Below are positions 22,379 to 33,328 of a DNA stretch of 64,000 bases, piece by piece. Position numbers and translations under genes: made by a program. The notes beneath the pieces are model-generated. The model was given only the letters and a program-made list of their open reading frames with translations, was not told the origin of the DNA and ran no database searches. This stretch comes from Phyto melanocephala (lineage: Eukaryota > Arthropoda > Insecta > Diptera > Rhinophoridae). The number at the start of each line of letters is the position of its first letter. The first letter of the stretch is position 1. The DNA is taken from contig OW799234.1 in assembly GCA_941918925.1 (NCBI GenBank), forward strand, positions 95,769,978-95,833,977. The letters run 5' to 3'.

Positions 22379-25324
22379 TTAGGTTATTGTATTTAAGTGT
22401 AATATAATATCTCTTTTCACGATTTCCAAACTTTTATTAAAATCTATAAATGGATAAAATAAATTGAATTCATCACAGATTCTGCGAAATGGATCAAAAT
22501 TAGCATAGTTTGTGCTGTAATATTTTATGCTTAGGATATTATAATTTCTTAATGATCGAAGAGGAATATGTAAATTTATTTTGCTAAGAAGAAATTCGGA
22601 ATGAAGACTACCGTTCATTAATTTTAACAAAAAAGTAACATTTAGCATATGTCTACGACTTTTTAATGTCGGCAACTTAATAAGGGCGAGGCGATGTTCG
22701 TATGATGGCAACCTTATGTTAGGGTTCCAACGCAAACCGCGAAGACAAAACAACAGAAACTGTTTTTGAACTGACTCAATTTTGTTAGAGTATACTTGAT
22801 ATTGAGGGTCCCAAACAACAGATCCATATTCAAGAATTGGTCTAACTAGGGTAGTAAACAATTGCTTTGTTGTATATGGATCGGAAAACTCCTTAGCCCA
22901 ACGTTTTATGAACCCAAGTACTCCAGTAGCCTTATTGACTGTTAACAATATGTGACTTTTAAAGTCTAATTGTGTATCCAAAAGTACGCCAAGATCATTA
23001 AAATTATCAACTAAATCTAGAACTATATTATTCATAATATAGCTACCATTTATTCGACTTGATCTTGTAAAAATCATATATTTACATTTTTTCGCATTAA
23101 GATCCATTAAGTTAATGCTACACCAGGTAGTTAAATTATTAATATCATTCTGCAAAAGAACTTGCTGATCAGAGTTGTTAAAGGAAATAAATAGTTTTAC
23201 ATCATCTGCATACATTAAAGTTTTTGAGTGTTTAATTGCAGAAGGAAGATCATTTATAAATAGTGTAAATAGGAGGGGCCCTAGGTGACTACCTTGAGGA
23301 ACACCTGATATTACATTTATACAGTTTGAATATGAATGACGAAATTTAACAAATTGTGTTCTGCCTTTTAAGTATGAACCAAGCCATTTAAGAAGCGATA
23401 AACTAAAACCCATCCGATCAAGTTTAAACAGCAAAAGATCATGATTAACTTTATCAAACGCCTTACTAAAATCGTTATATATAACATCCGATTGCATGCC
23501 ATTAACAAATCCTTCATTTACCCAAGTTGTCAACTCTAGAAGATTCGTAGCTGTAGAACATGATTTACGAAATCCATGTTGTGTTGGAGATAATATAGAT
23601 GATGCGTGATGCGACAGTGTATCATATATAAGTTTTTCAAATAATTTTGGTATAACACTTAATTTAGCTATGCCTCTATAATTTGAAATATTAGCTTTAG
23701 ATCCAGATTTAAACAGTGGAATTATAAACGATTCTTTCCAAATTGAAGGAAAATAACCCGTCTTAAGAGATATATTATATATATGAGTCAATGGAATGTA
23801 TAGTATTTGTGCGCATTGCTTTAAAATACAACTGGGGACGCCGTCTGGGCCAGCAACGTTTGACGATTTTAGCTTAGATAGGGCGTTTAAGACGGTTTGC
23901 TGGCTAATGGATGGTATAGAAAAAGTTGTGGATTCAAGGATTGTGTACGAATATTGATAGTTAAAGGATGACGAAGAGTAAGTTAATGCAAAAAAGTCAG
24001 CAAACATATTACTAATGGACTTATCATCCGAAGATTCTGAATCACCATATTTCATAATCGAAGGATATTCAGCCGATCGTCTTTTAGAATTAACGAAATT
24101 ATAAAATGATTTTGGATCCTTTTTGAAATTATTTCTTATTTTATCTAAATAGTTTTTATAAGCTAATTGATTAGCAATAGTATATTCAGATCTTGATATT
24201 GAGTACTTTGCATAACACAACAACGTTCCATATTTTTTATAACTTTTATATAATTTATTTTTCCTGTTTTTAAGCCGAGATATAAATTTTGTGTTCCAGG
24301 GGGGACCATTAGCTTTAGAAGGAAACACTCTAGGTACAGATGCCAAAAAACATTCATTAAGTATATGGTAAAATGTCAGTAAACAGCGGTCCAAATCATT
24401 TTTACAATTGTTTAGTACACCTATCCAATCAATTTGAGACATTTGACATTGAAGGTTCACGTAATTTGTACGTTTAAAACAAAATATTTTATTGCGCTGA
24501 GATGTGTTTTTCTTTTGGATAGGATAGGAGCATAAGCACGATATTTCAATTGTTGGGTGATATATATCCTCAGGGTAAGAAATTGGGGAATGGCGCAGTA
24601 CAGAAAAGTCAGATGAATCGTTCACAAATATAAGATCCAACATTCTATCATATGAATTTTTAATCCAGTTGACTTGAAAAAGACAATTATTAAACAAACT
24701 ATTAATAAACTCTGCTGATGAATCCGAAGAGCGAGCTGGAACTAAATGATTAGAATCCGGAGCACCAATCCAATCTACAGATGGCATATTGAAGTCACCA
24801 ATTACAATTGTTAAATCAGACGATTTTAATTTTCTTAAAATTATATCAACAGCTTTCAGATGATCTTCATATATAGAGGAATCCGAATGAGGCGGAATAT
24901 ACGAGCAAATAATATATATAGATTTATTATTAATTTTTATTAAAACACATATAATTTCAATATGCAAAAAATCATTTAAAATAATTTCTTCAGATGAAAA
25001 CTCATTTAAAACTGCAATTAATACACCACCACCGATTTTTTTAACTTTATTATCAGCTTGTTCGCCACCCTGTTTTTCATCAGATTGTTTTTTTTCAAAT
25101 TGTTTTTCCTCGGATTGTTTTTTATCACATACTTTTACACAACTTTCTCTATCTTTTCTAAAAATTTGATACTTAGGACAAAAAATTTCAGAGTTATTGA
25201 CCTTTTTACTGAGCCATGTCTCGGTGAATACAATTATATGGTTGCTTAAGCCAAAGCTGTTACAGTAAATGGATGATAGTTTTGAATTTATGCCTCTTAC
25301 ATTTTGATAAACAATGGAAATTAG
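22379..25324 (-). CDS. LINE ORF2: AP endonuclease and reverse transcriptase
   Basis: About 981 codons without a stop. Endonuclease motifs in order: NVRGINSKLSS, TETWL, GDFNMPSVDW, DRMLDLIFVND and HPTIEI. Reverse transcriptase motifs: GPDGVPSCILK, NYRGIAKLSVIPKLFEK, QHGFRKSCST, SKAFDKVNHDLL, GVPQGSHLGPLLF and the active site YADDVKLF. No ATG lies in frame between the -1 frame junction at 25324 and the endonuclease start, so translation probably enters from ORF1 by frameshifting. A Lys/Gln/Glu-rich repeated insert (KQSEEKQFEKKQSDEK, about 25060-25125) interrupts the endonuclease between the E and GGGV motifs. All key residues that I can identify are present. Confidence 0.88.
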   Translation of the reverse strand, partial: LISIVYQNVRGINSKLSSIYCNSFGLSNHIIVFTETWLSKKVNNSEIFCPKYQIFRKDRESCVKVCDKKQSEEKQFEKKQSDEKQGGEQADNKVKKIGGGVLIAVLNEFSSEEIILNDFLHIEIICVLIKINNKSIYIICSYIPPHSDSSIYEDHLKAVDIILRKLKSSDLTIVIGDFNMPSVDWIGAPDSNHLVPARSSDSSAEFINSLFNNCLFQVNWIKNSYDRMLDLIFVNDSSDFSVLRHSPISYPEDIYHPTIEISCLCSYPIQKKNTSQRNKIFCFKRTNYVNLQCQMSQIDWIGVLNNCKNDLDRCLLTFYHILNECFLASVPRVFPSKANGPPWNTKFISRLKNRKNKLYKSYKKYGTLLCYAKYSISRSEYTIANQLAYKNYLDKIRNNFKKDPKSFYNFVNSKRRSAEYPSIMKYGDSESSDDKSISNMFADFFALTYSSSSFNYQYSYTILESTTFSIPSISQQTVLNALSKLKSSNVAGPDGVPSCILKQCAQILYIPLTHIYNISLKTGYFPSIWKESFIIPLFKSGSKANISNYRGIAKLSVIPKLFEKLIYDTLSHHASSILSPTQHGFRKSCSTATNLLELTTWVNEGFVNGMQSDVIYNDFSKAFDKVNHDLLLFKLDRMGFSLSLLKWLGSYLKGRTQFVKFRHSYSNCINVISGVPQGSHLGPLLFTLFINDLPSAIKHSKTLMYADDVKLFISFNNSDQQVLLQNDINNLTTWCSINLMDLNAKKCKYMIFTRSSRINGSYIMNNIVLDLVDNFNDLGVLLDTQLDFKSHILLTVNKATGVLGFIKRWAKEFSDPYTTKQLFTTLVRPILEYGSVVWDPQYQVYSNKIESVQKQFLLFCLRGLRWNPNIRLPSYEHRLALIKLPTLKSRRHMLNVTFLLKLMNGSLHSEFLLSKINLHIPLRSLRNYNILSIKYYSTNYANFDPFRRICDEFNLFYPFIDFNKSLEIVKRDIILHLNTIT

Positions 25325-25848
25325 TTTTTTGGAATTGTATCTATGGATTTTGGAAGGCGAGCCATATCATATTCTCTATACACAAATTCTCGTATTAAAG
25401 CATTTTTAGGCCAAAAGGAACGGTCAACAATTTTTGGGAATAAATCTTCAGGAACTATTATTTTGAAAGATGCTCTATTTCTGGAATTCATTTTATAAAC
25501 GATAATATCATCTGGAACACAGTTTTGAATGTTTGCCAACACGTGGTGCTTCATCTCATCTGTGGTTGTATCCTGTGCAAAACGAGTAGCGAATATAGTT
25601 TTTTTCGGTGGAATTGTTCGTTGTTCTCTAGGAGCGGATGATGATCCAGTGACTCCTATATGATTTGCATTTGATTGAATATTAGCCATTGATGTATGCG
25701 GCTTAGGAGATGACTCGTCAAAATTAATCAACCGAGCAGAATTTTGAGCACCAGTACTTAGATTCTGCCCAATAGCAAATGATGATGTATTAGTAGTTGA
25801 AGGAATCGAAGAAGAATCGTAAGAACCTATCAAAATTTTTTTATAGAC
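25321..25848 (-). CDS. LINE ORF1 protein, C-terminal part
   Basis: An open frame from the stop at 25849-25851 down to TAA at 25323-25321, with no ATG near its start, so it appears 5'-truncated. The N-terminal part is Ser/Asn-rich. The C-terminal part (TIFATRFAQDTTTDEM, then KIIVPEDLFPKIV and FWPKNALIREFVYRE) matches the RNA-binding module seen in ORF1 of many insect CR1/Jockey elements. It ends with codons CCA AAA AAC TAA. The A AAA AAC heptamer is exactly in the zero frame and leads by a -1 shift into ORF2. Confidence 0.75.
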   Translation of the reverse strand, partial: VYKKILIGSYDSSSIPSTTNTSSFAIGQNLSTGAQNSARLINFDESSPKPHTSMANIQSNANHIGVTGSSSAPREQRTIPPKKTIFATRFAQDTTTDEMKHHVLANIQNCVPDDIIVYKMNSRNRASFKIIVPEDLFPKIVDRSFWPKNALIREFVYREYDMARLPKSIDTIPKN

Positions 25849-25854
25849 TTACTG

Positions 25855-25945
25855 CCGTATTCATAGAAAATATTTTAGGCTTATACCTTAGTTCAACATC
25901 TCTCAAATAAACCTTTAATAAACCTAAAATATTTTTCATGAATAA
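25855..25945. repeat. Palindromic MITE-like repeat, copy 2
   Basis: The left arm TATTCATAGAAAATATTTTAGG and the right arm CCTAAAATATTTTTCATGAATA are near-perfect inverted repeats with a further nested arm. Related to 7686-7795. The LINE begins immediately beside it. Confidence 0.6.
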
Positions 25946-25949
25946 AAAA

Positions 25950-26373
25950 AAAAAAGTTTTACAAATTTGAGTTTGTAAAGATTTCTTTAAATAATCATTT
26001 TGACTTAAACACTTAGTTTTGCAAGTAATTTAAGTGCTCAAAAATTTGCCGAGAATATAAATATCTGTTACTCAACTTGAATTAGGTTTTTCTAAAAACT
26101 GGTAATTATTTTCATACATTTAACTTTATTTTTAATTTGTTGTTCAACGAAATTAAATATTTTTAATATAAATTATACAAAAAAACTTAACAAAAATTTT
26201 ATTAAATAATAACTTTCAATTCTAAGACTCTCAAAAATTAGAATCTTAATATTGTACTTAATTACTAATTTATTCATATAATAAAAATATTAATTTTTTA
26301 TGTTAAAAGTATTAAAATGGGCGCAGTAAGCATTTCCTAAATCTAGTCTCTCTCTTTATGTACGTGTGGCAAT
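25950..26373. other. 3' flank of transporter module A
   Basis: A/T-rich sequence holding the module A 3' UTR and a minus-strand AATAAA at 26274-26269. No other feature is visible. Confidence 0.5.
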
Positions 26374-29328
26374 TTATTCATCGTTTGTTGCTGCCTTATT
26401 ATCTATACCCTCCAACTTCTTGATTTCATATTTAGGATCGACATCAATATCTCCTGTTAGGGGATCAGCTTCTGAATTTTCCATCGGATTGTTGGGCTTA
26501 TAGCGATAAGCCATGAACATAAACAGCAACATGTCGGCAAACATAAGACCAGCGAAGAGAAAAAATTCACTAGCCTGAGAATCAAACAGAGCTAACTCGG
26601 CAATAATTACCACAATGACATTACCAAAAGCCACTGTAAGAAGCCAGCAGGCTTGTAGCACAGATTTCATGGTGAGAGGAGCTTGCGAGTAGGAGAATTC
26701 CAAACCAGTAACGGAAAACATAACCTCACCCAAAGTCATAACTACATACTGGGGTATCAGCCAAAGAATATTCATGGAATTTGGTTCAGTAATTTCAATA
26801 ACATTAGTCTGGAACTGGGTACTGGAAATTTCGTTGATTAGTATGGTGTAAACACCACCAGTTCTTAAGGTAGTCTGTTTAATCTCAACCTCATCGACGA
26901 AAATTCTATAGTTTGCCGCAGAGAATTCAGTTAAGTTGTGCAAATAGGCAGGCTCTTTGTGATCGACAACATTTTTTTTCTCCAATTTCCAAGATATAGT
27001 ACGTCCCGGTTTGACATTGCTTAATGTTCTGGCCAATGGACTGCCTCTAGAGGGTTTATTAACATAATCTTTGTACCAGCTTAAAGGATGTGTGGTATTT
27101 TTGGAGCTCAAGAACAATGAATGAGCTTCGTTGTCGACGATTTCATATGAACCAGCTGGAAAACTAAAGCAATTTGGATCACTGCTAAACAAAGTATATT
27201 GAATATTATAACGACCGGTGGTAACAGGTATATGTTTGTTCTCATAATAAGCATAAGCATTAAGATTGATTTCATTCAAACCGGGCAAATTCGAATGGAA
27301 AGTATAGGCACAATTTTCACCATTAAAAATACGCAGTTGGGCTGTATACGGTGTGGGTAGGATGGGATAGGTTTTCTAGAGAATTAAGAAAAGAGCAAAA
27401 TAGAGAGTAAGGATAAAGGTTTAGAGAAATAGTATAGAGAAAGAGTATAGAGAAAGAGTATAGAGAAAGTTAAAAAATTTATGATTTATAAAGTAGTGAA
27501 TGTTAAAATGAATAAGTCTGATGTTAATGATGTTAAGGATATCAGAGAGCAGACAAATATAATACATCGGATAGAATAATGGAAGTGCGCAGTAATTTAT
27601 TCCTGAGAATTTCAAATATTTTGTATGGAACCAGAGAATTAAAAATACTAAATTTTCATGCAAAAAAGAGAATATATGTTCTTTATAGTTTTAACTAGTT
27701 GAAGCTAATTAAAATATAATTTAGAGTGGTTCGAGACATCCGAGAAACAAATTTTTGGAATGAAAATAATGAGCTAATCTTAATATGTGATATAAATATA
27801 GTTTTTTGCTGCTTCAAACTTACCTCTAAATTCAATTCAACAATACCAGAGATGACAAAGGCAAAACCAGCCAAAATACCACCCAAAGTCAATTTTTGTA
27901 AGGGACGACGAATTCCAACTAAACTTAAGGCCGGATAGAAGGCAACATCATACAAAGGAATAAAAACCAAAATCAATAGAGGATTCAATACTTGTAATTG
28001 ATCTGGTTTTATATCCCACGATCCCATGTCACCATCCATACGCGTAGCTTGAAAAGTCCAGCGAGAACCCTGCTGATCAAACAAAGCCCAAAAAACGGGC
28101 AAGGGCAGGTACAATACTAAGACACGCATTAAAACCTTAACATCTTCAATCAATGATTTGTCGTATTTCTTGTCGGCGTAATCCAACCAATGTTCGCGGG
28201 GATTGATTTTCTTCTCACGCCATTTAGTGGTTATGGCATTCTGTAATAAAGAGGATATTTAAAAAAGCTCAAACTTGCTGAATAATATAACTTACGCCAA
28301 TAGTTTTGCTGACCAAAACCACCATATTTCCAGCTGGAGGTTTACTCTTATACAAAGGTTTACCCAAAACAAATACAACTGGAAACAATAGTTTTTTTTT
28401 GTAAATTTCTCCAATAAATCTTGTTAAAAAAAAAATCAAGTCTTACTTATAGATACTGTCATTAGGATTGCAGGCACGCCAAAGGCCAACGAATAGCACT
28501 CCTTTTGCTCGAAACAGTGAACATCCTCACGCAAAATGGGTGTAACCGTTGTTGAGATCAATGAACCAGCATTGATGGAGAAATAGAACAACGAAAAGAA
28601 TGTCGTCATTTGCTTGATCTGTTCGGGTAACTTAAACTGATCACCGCCGAAAGCCGACACACATGGTTTTATACCACCCGAACCTAAAGCTATCAGCGCC
28701 AGGCCGATCATAGTAAACGTAGTGGCAGGAAGATTTAAAGGCGGTATGGCACCCAAAGTAATCAAAACAGAACCGCAAACATAGACCAATGACAGATAGA
28801 AAATTGTTTTAAATTTACCCAACCAACTGTCCGAAATTATGGCACCGAAAACACACAAGAAGTACACGAACATGGTAAAGACATGAAAGATAACAGTGGC
28901 CGTATCATCACTGTAGTCCAACTGACGACTGAGATATAAAACCAAAATTGCTAAAAAATAAAAAAATTATACATACATATATTATGCTACAAATAATCTA
29001 ATGAATTTAATTTAAAGATAAAAAAACTCACTTCTCATGCCATAGTAGTTAAAACGTTCACAGAATTCATTACTGATGATAAAGAAAACTGATTTGGGAT
29101 AAGGTAATGTCTGCAAGTTAATAGAGGATAACATAATTTATTCTTAGGAAACATATTTCTTACTTACCTTAACTTGCCCTTCAGCTTCGGCAACGGTTTG
29201 GGGTTCAAGTGTCTTAAGGGCTAGATCAGTATCATTGTTTTCTTTCGCATTAATGTGAACTGGGTTACTTTCAGCAACTTCCTCTGTTGCGGCAACCTCT
29301 GGAGTTATACCATTTTCCGGATTTGGTC
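26374..29328 (-). CDS. Peptide transporter (SLC15/POT, yin/opt1-like), shared exons plus proximal 3' module A
   Basis: Proton-coupled uptake of di- and tripeptides at the plasma membrane. Shared exons (minus strand): 29328-29168, 29110-29032, 28950-28447, 28378-28296, 28240-27824; module A is one exon, 27375-26374, with TAA stop. The phases close exactly (748 codons including stop). Diagnostic motifs are NEFCERFNYYGMR (the ExxER proton-coupling motif of TM1), GSGGIKPCVSAFGGDQF, FYFSINAGSL (FYxxINxG) and, late, ITEPNSMNILWLIPQYVVMT. Module A supplies the extracellular domain between TM9 and TM10, TM10-12 and an acidic tail. The first exon begins inside a codon (phase 1), so an upstream exon with the ATG is missing and was not located. 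AATAAA for module A lies at about 26269-26274. Confidence 0.9.
27376..27823 (-). other. Branch-point intron before module A
   Basis: The intron separates the shared donor (GAG|GTAAG, 27824/27823) from the module A acceptor (TTCTCTAG at 27376-27383). It has a short tandem repeat of AGAGAAAGAGTAT at about 27422-27470, near the acceptor. This is where the choice between modules A and B must be made. Confidence 0.6.
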
Positions 29329-30976
29329 CTGAAGTGAGGGAAATAAAGGTATCAACAGTGTTTATGGATATTATTATTAACAAAAATATTTAGAGAGTTA
29401 AAAACAAATGCACAGTGATAAATCAATATGTATGTATTTATAACAATAATTGTCTAAGCTTATCAGGTGTGGGTAAATTTGGACGTGTTAATGACAAAAC
29501 ACCTAACTCAACCTTTTGTCCTTAATTCCTAAAAACCTTATCATTATTTTCATATGTTAAACATATATACTTAAATGCTGTCTGCTATATAAGACAGCAA
29601 ATTATCTATAATTATAACTATCTATCTCAGTTACGAAAAAACGGCCCAAAAACTGAATATTACCGCGGTCTACTATCATGGAGACTATTTCCGTAAGTGA
29701 GGTTAAAGTCAGTTTTTTTTTAGATTGCTCTGTACTATTTTGGCAAGAGGCATCACTTTATAAAGCAAAATAAAAAAGGAATATAACTACATATATACCT
29801 AATTGTTCCCATATTTGTGTTTTGTTCCTATTTCTACGCTTGGGGTTCTCTAAATGTCTGAGCAATTGAGGTACTCCAAATTGGTTCAAAGAATTGAGTT
29901 CCCTATTCTCCTCCAGATTTCCAGCCCACACAAACAAGAGAAACAGGACGTAAACAAGGTGCTTTAGGCTTTAATCTTTTAACAATTTTACTTTGCAAAA
30001 TCTAAGTGATATGTCAACTGCATATGTACAATGTTATCAGGACAATAATTTAAACTAATGCCATTTAAGCTGAGAGTTTCAAGAACAGACTAATTTCTTT
30101 CTCTGATGAAGAGAGACGTCAAACTGCATACCAAAATTCATAAGAGAATTAAATGTTTTCCTTTGGAATCAGTCGTACTTATATAAAAAGAGAAACAAAG
30201 GCGAGTGTTTTGCTTAGCATTTGGAGCTTTTACAGAATTCCTTTGTTTGCTTATATAAACAACGTAAAATATAGAGTTGGGTCAATCGGTTACTATAGTT
30301 CGTTTTTGCCAACAACCTAGTTCATTTTATGCACAAACCACAATTTAATTAAAAAGGAGTTCGTGGAAAAACGACCAAGGTTGTTGTTAAAAATAAACTA
30401 AATTAACGATTTGTGCCCAACTCTAGTAAAATAATCAAGCTACAGTATTGCCAGAACTAAGAAATTTTTGCTTTTTGGAAGAAAAATTAAGGGAATTACA
30501 AAAAAAATATTCTTTGGCTAAAAGCATTAAAAGATAATTATGAATATAGTAATTCAATATTTAAAATATAAAAATAACCGGTTTTCAAATTATTTGAAAA
30601 ATCTGAAATCTGAAATCGAATAACCGGTTTAACAAAATTTGACAAAATTTGATACCAATATTGTGGTTCTTGAAAGGAGTATATAATCTAATGCTAGATT
30701 TGACGCATATATATTTACTATACGCCATTTTGTAGCGGTGGTCGTTATGGATCTTAAACTTTTTATTATTGTATTATATTCTGCTTGTCAACCGCTTTCA
30801 AAAGTTGATTTTAATCAACAGACAGACATGGCTCAATCAACTCCCCTATTTTAAAGCCTTTAGAAAATATATACTTTATAGGGTATAAAAACAAATTACA
30901 GTCTGCGCTCTAAGAAGAGAAAGTAATTTCTAAAGAAAGTTTAACAAACCCTATTTAATGGTTTGGTTTTATAAGC

Positions 30977-31077
30977 ATTTTTTTTCTATTGAGCTTGAGA
31001 TCTTATTTTTTTTTTAATAAAAATATCGGAAAATAAAATTAAAACTATTTTTATTAAAAAAAAAGCTCAATAGAAAA
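30977..31077. repeat. Inverted repeat with TTTTTTCTATTGAGCTT ends
   Basis: TTTTTTTCTATTGAGCTT at the left is matched by AAGCTCAATAGAAAAAA at the right, across about 65 bp of A/T sequence. Likely a very small foldback element or MITE. Confidence 0.5.
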
Positions 31078-31123
31078 AACAACTGTTATATAAATTAAAA
31101 AGATCGAAAACATTCATTTATTA

Positions 31124-31564
31124 TAGGGCCCATACACTACACCATAATAATTGTGCAATCAAGTGACTGTGCTAGCTGATTGACCGTGTATGGGGCTGTG
31201 GTGTGATTGTACCAGCTGATTGTGCTTTATCAAAAATAGTTTGATATTTCTTTGATTGTACCAGGATGATTTAGTCGTGTGTGGCAAAATTAGTTCATAA
31301 AAGTTAATTCGTCAAGTCTAAACATCAAAAAAATACAACATTTTGAATATAAATGCCAATTCATAGCCATTTCTTCATCCAAACGCGTTTTTTTTTGCTC
31401 CTAATTCGTTTTCACAAATTTTTTCGTTATTCATTACAAACTTTTTCGCACAATTTTTGGGTAAAAAATGAATTTTGTACCACCATACTGGTATAGTGTG
31501 TGCCTAAAGCTTAATTGCACAAACACTTAATTGCACAATTTTATAGTGTTGTGTATGGGCCCTA
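31124..31564. mobile_element. PIF/Harbinger-like MITE with TTA target duplication
   Basis: The ends TAGGGCCCATACAC and GTGTATGGGCCCTA are exact inverted repeats, and the similarity continues inward (ACACCATAATAATTGTGCAAT against ATTGCACAATTTTATAGTGT). TTA occurs directly outside both ends (31121-31123 and 31565-31567). A 3-bp TTA/TAA duplication is characteristic of PIF/Harbinger transposons. It has no coding capacity. Confidence 0.8.
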
Positions 31565-33328
31565 TTAGATTTGATTTTATTTTAATTTCAATAAAAAAAT
31601 GTTTATATAGACAAGGACATATGTATTCGATATTGTCAAATAATTCGAGCCAAAAAAAAAGGTTTCTCGAATAATGTAAACCTGGAAAAATATAAAAAAC
31701 CGCTTTTTCGGTTTATTCGGTAACCGGGTTTGACAACTCTGATTATGAACATATTTAAAATATAAGCCCTCATATTGTCATAATGTCAAGTTATAATATT
31801 TTATTGCAATTATAATCAGAAATTAAATTTGTTAAGTTTTTTTTAATAATTTTTTGAAACAGCAAAGTCTTATTCCTAATCCATTAACAAAATCCATTTT
31901 AACAGCATATTTCCCTAATATATTCTACATAAAGATACAATCATTTATTTTTTGATTAACAAAATAAATGTTTTTAATACACTATTCGGAATGGTCATAA
32001 ATAAAACTTATTGAAATGGGAAACGCGTTTTATAACTAATCACAATTTCAGCGATTATCAGTTATACATATAAGTTATTATTGCTTTAAAGGTATATTGT
32101 TTATCTCTATCTTTTAATGGGGCTTTTGAAAACATGTGTCAAAAGAAAAAAAAAAAACGTAATAAATTCTTGTAAACGATTTGCACTTAAGTATTACTGA
32201 TAAAAACACGTAAATCATAATCGTTAAGATAAGCCTTTGCAAAAGTTTGAGTTTGACTTGTGTCTCATTTATCATTGTTATTTTTGAAACCGGACATAGA
32301 AATTGTAAAAATATAAAAAACTATACTTAGTAAGTAATATTTATTGTCGAAATTGCTGTATTTGATAATGCTTGCTTCGTAACTAAATAGAAGGTTTTAT
32401 TTTACAGTAGAGCAACGAAATGAAAAGTATTTTCCAGCATCAGAAAATTAAATTATTAATAGAGAAGCTTTTAAAAATTTTATTGAACATTAACTTAAAA
32501 TTGAGAATTGGCATATACATGCAATAAATATGATCTTAACAGTTTTTTTACACTTAAAATTTGTCAAAAATATTCCTAAAGTAGAGGAAAAAGAAAAATT
32601 TTCTAAAATTCGGACTAGGTTATAAGTTCCTGTAGTTTTTGCGGTAAATAGTTGCCAAGCAAAGCGATCAAATATTTCGATAGCTGACTACATTGTTTAT
32701 TAATACATACTATTCTAATAGTGGGACTGATACATATGCAATCCCTTATTCATAATTTTCTTAACCATTTTCTTAAATTTGTCTTAATTTTTAAATACAT
32801 GTTACTTAGTAGTTAAATTGTTTTTCAATTTATTATTTATTTATTCTTTCCAATTCCTGTACAACAAGATTTTTTTCAAAAAACTTTTGCCTATATTTTT
32901 GTCGGTTAGTGACGGGCTTGACCAACATTTTTCACGAGTAGCCCTAGAGGGATATTATATTTAAAAATAGTAACAAATGTGTCTAATAATTGCACGAGGT
33001 CTAAATATGTTAATTTTTGTGATATGAATATTGGAAAAAGAGGCAGTATTGGCTTATATTTCAGTAAGTTATTAAGCTTTTGTGTTGGTTTTTAAGTTCA
33101 TGCAACATGTAGGTTCCAAAATTGATTTCAAACAGCACACAGACCGACTGACATTTTTCAATCGACTTCCCTATTTAACACCTTTAAACAATGTATAATT
33201 ATAGAAATTAAAAAAAAAATATATTTTTTCAATTTAAGACCGAAAATTTTAATACAATAATTTTTTGAACATCACTTAGACAGCTCTCCGACACAGATAT
33301 TTCAATTTGAGCAATTTTAACTTATATC

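Larger units (their letters stand above)
22205..25848 (-). mobile_element. CR1/Jockey-type LINE, nearly intact, 5'-truncated
   Basis: A non-LTR retrotransposon on the minus strand within the transporter intron. It holds the end of ORF1 and a full-length uninterrupted ORF2 (endonuclease plus reverse transcriptase). The 3' end is a (AATA)n tail at about 22212-22241 and not a poly(A). The 5' side stops against a MITE-like palindrome at 25855-25945 and ORF1 has no convincing start, so the copy is probably 5'-truncated. The lack of stops suggests a recent insertion. Same strand as the host gene. The clade assignment is by motif pattern only. Confidence 0.9.

Noticed and set aside
27421..27663. Minus-strand 80-codon frame in the transporter intron
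   Set aside because: A/T-rich low-complexity frame located between the shared donor and the module A acceptor; no start or motif.
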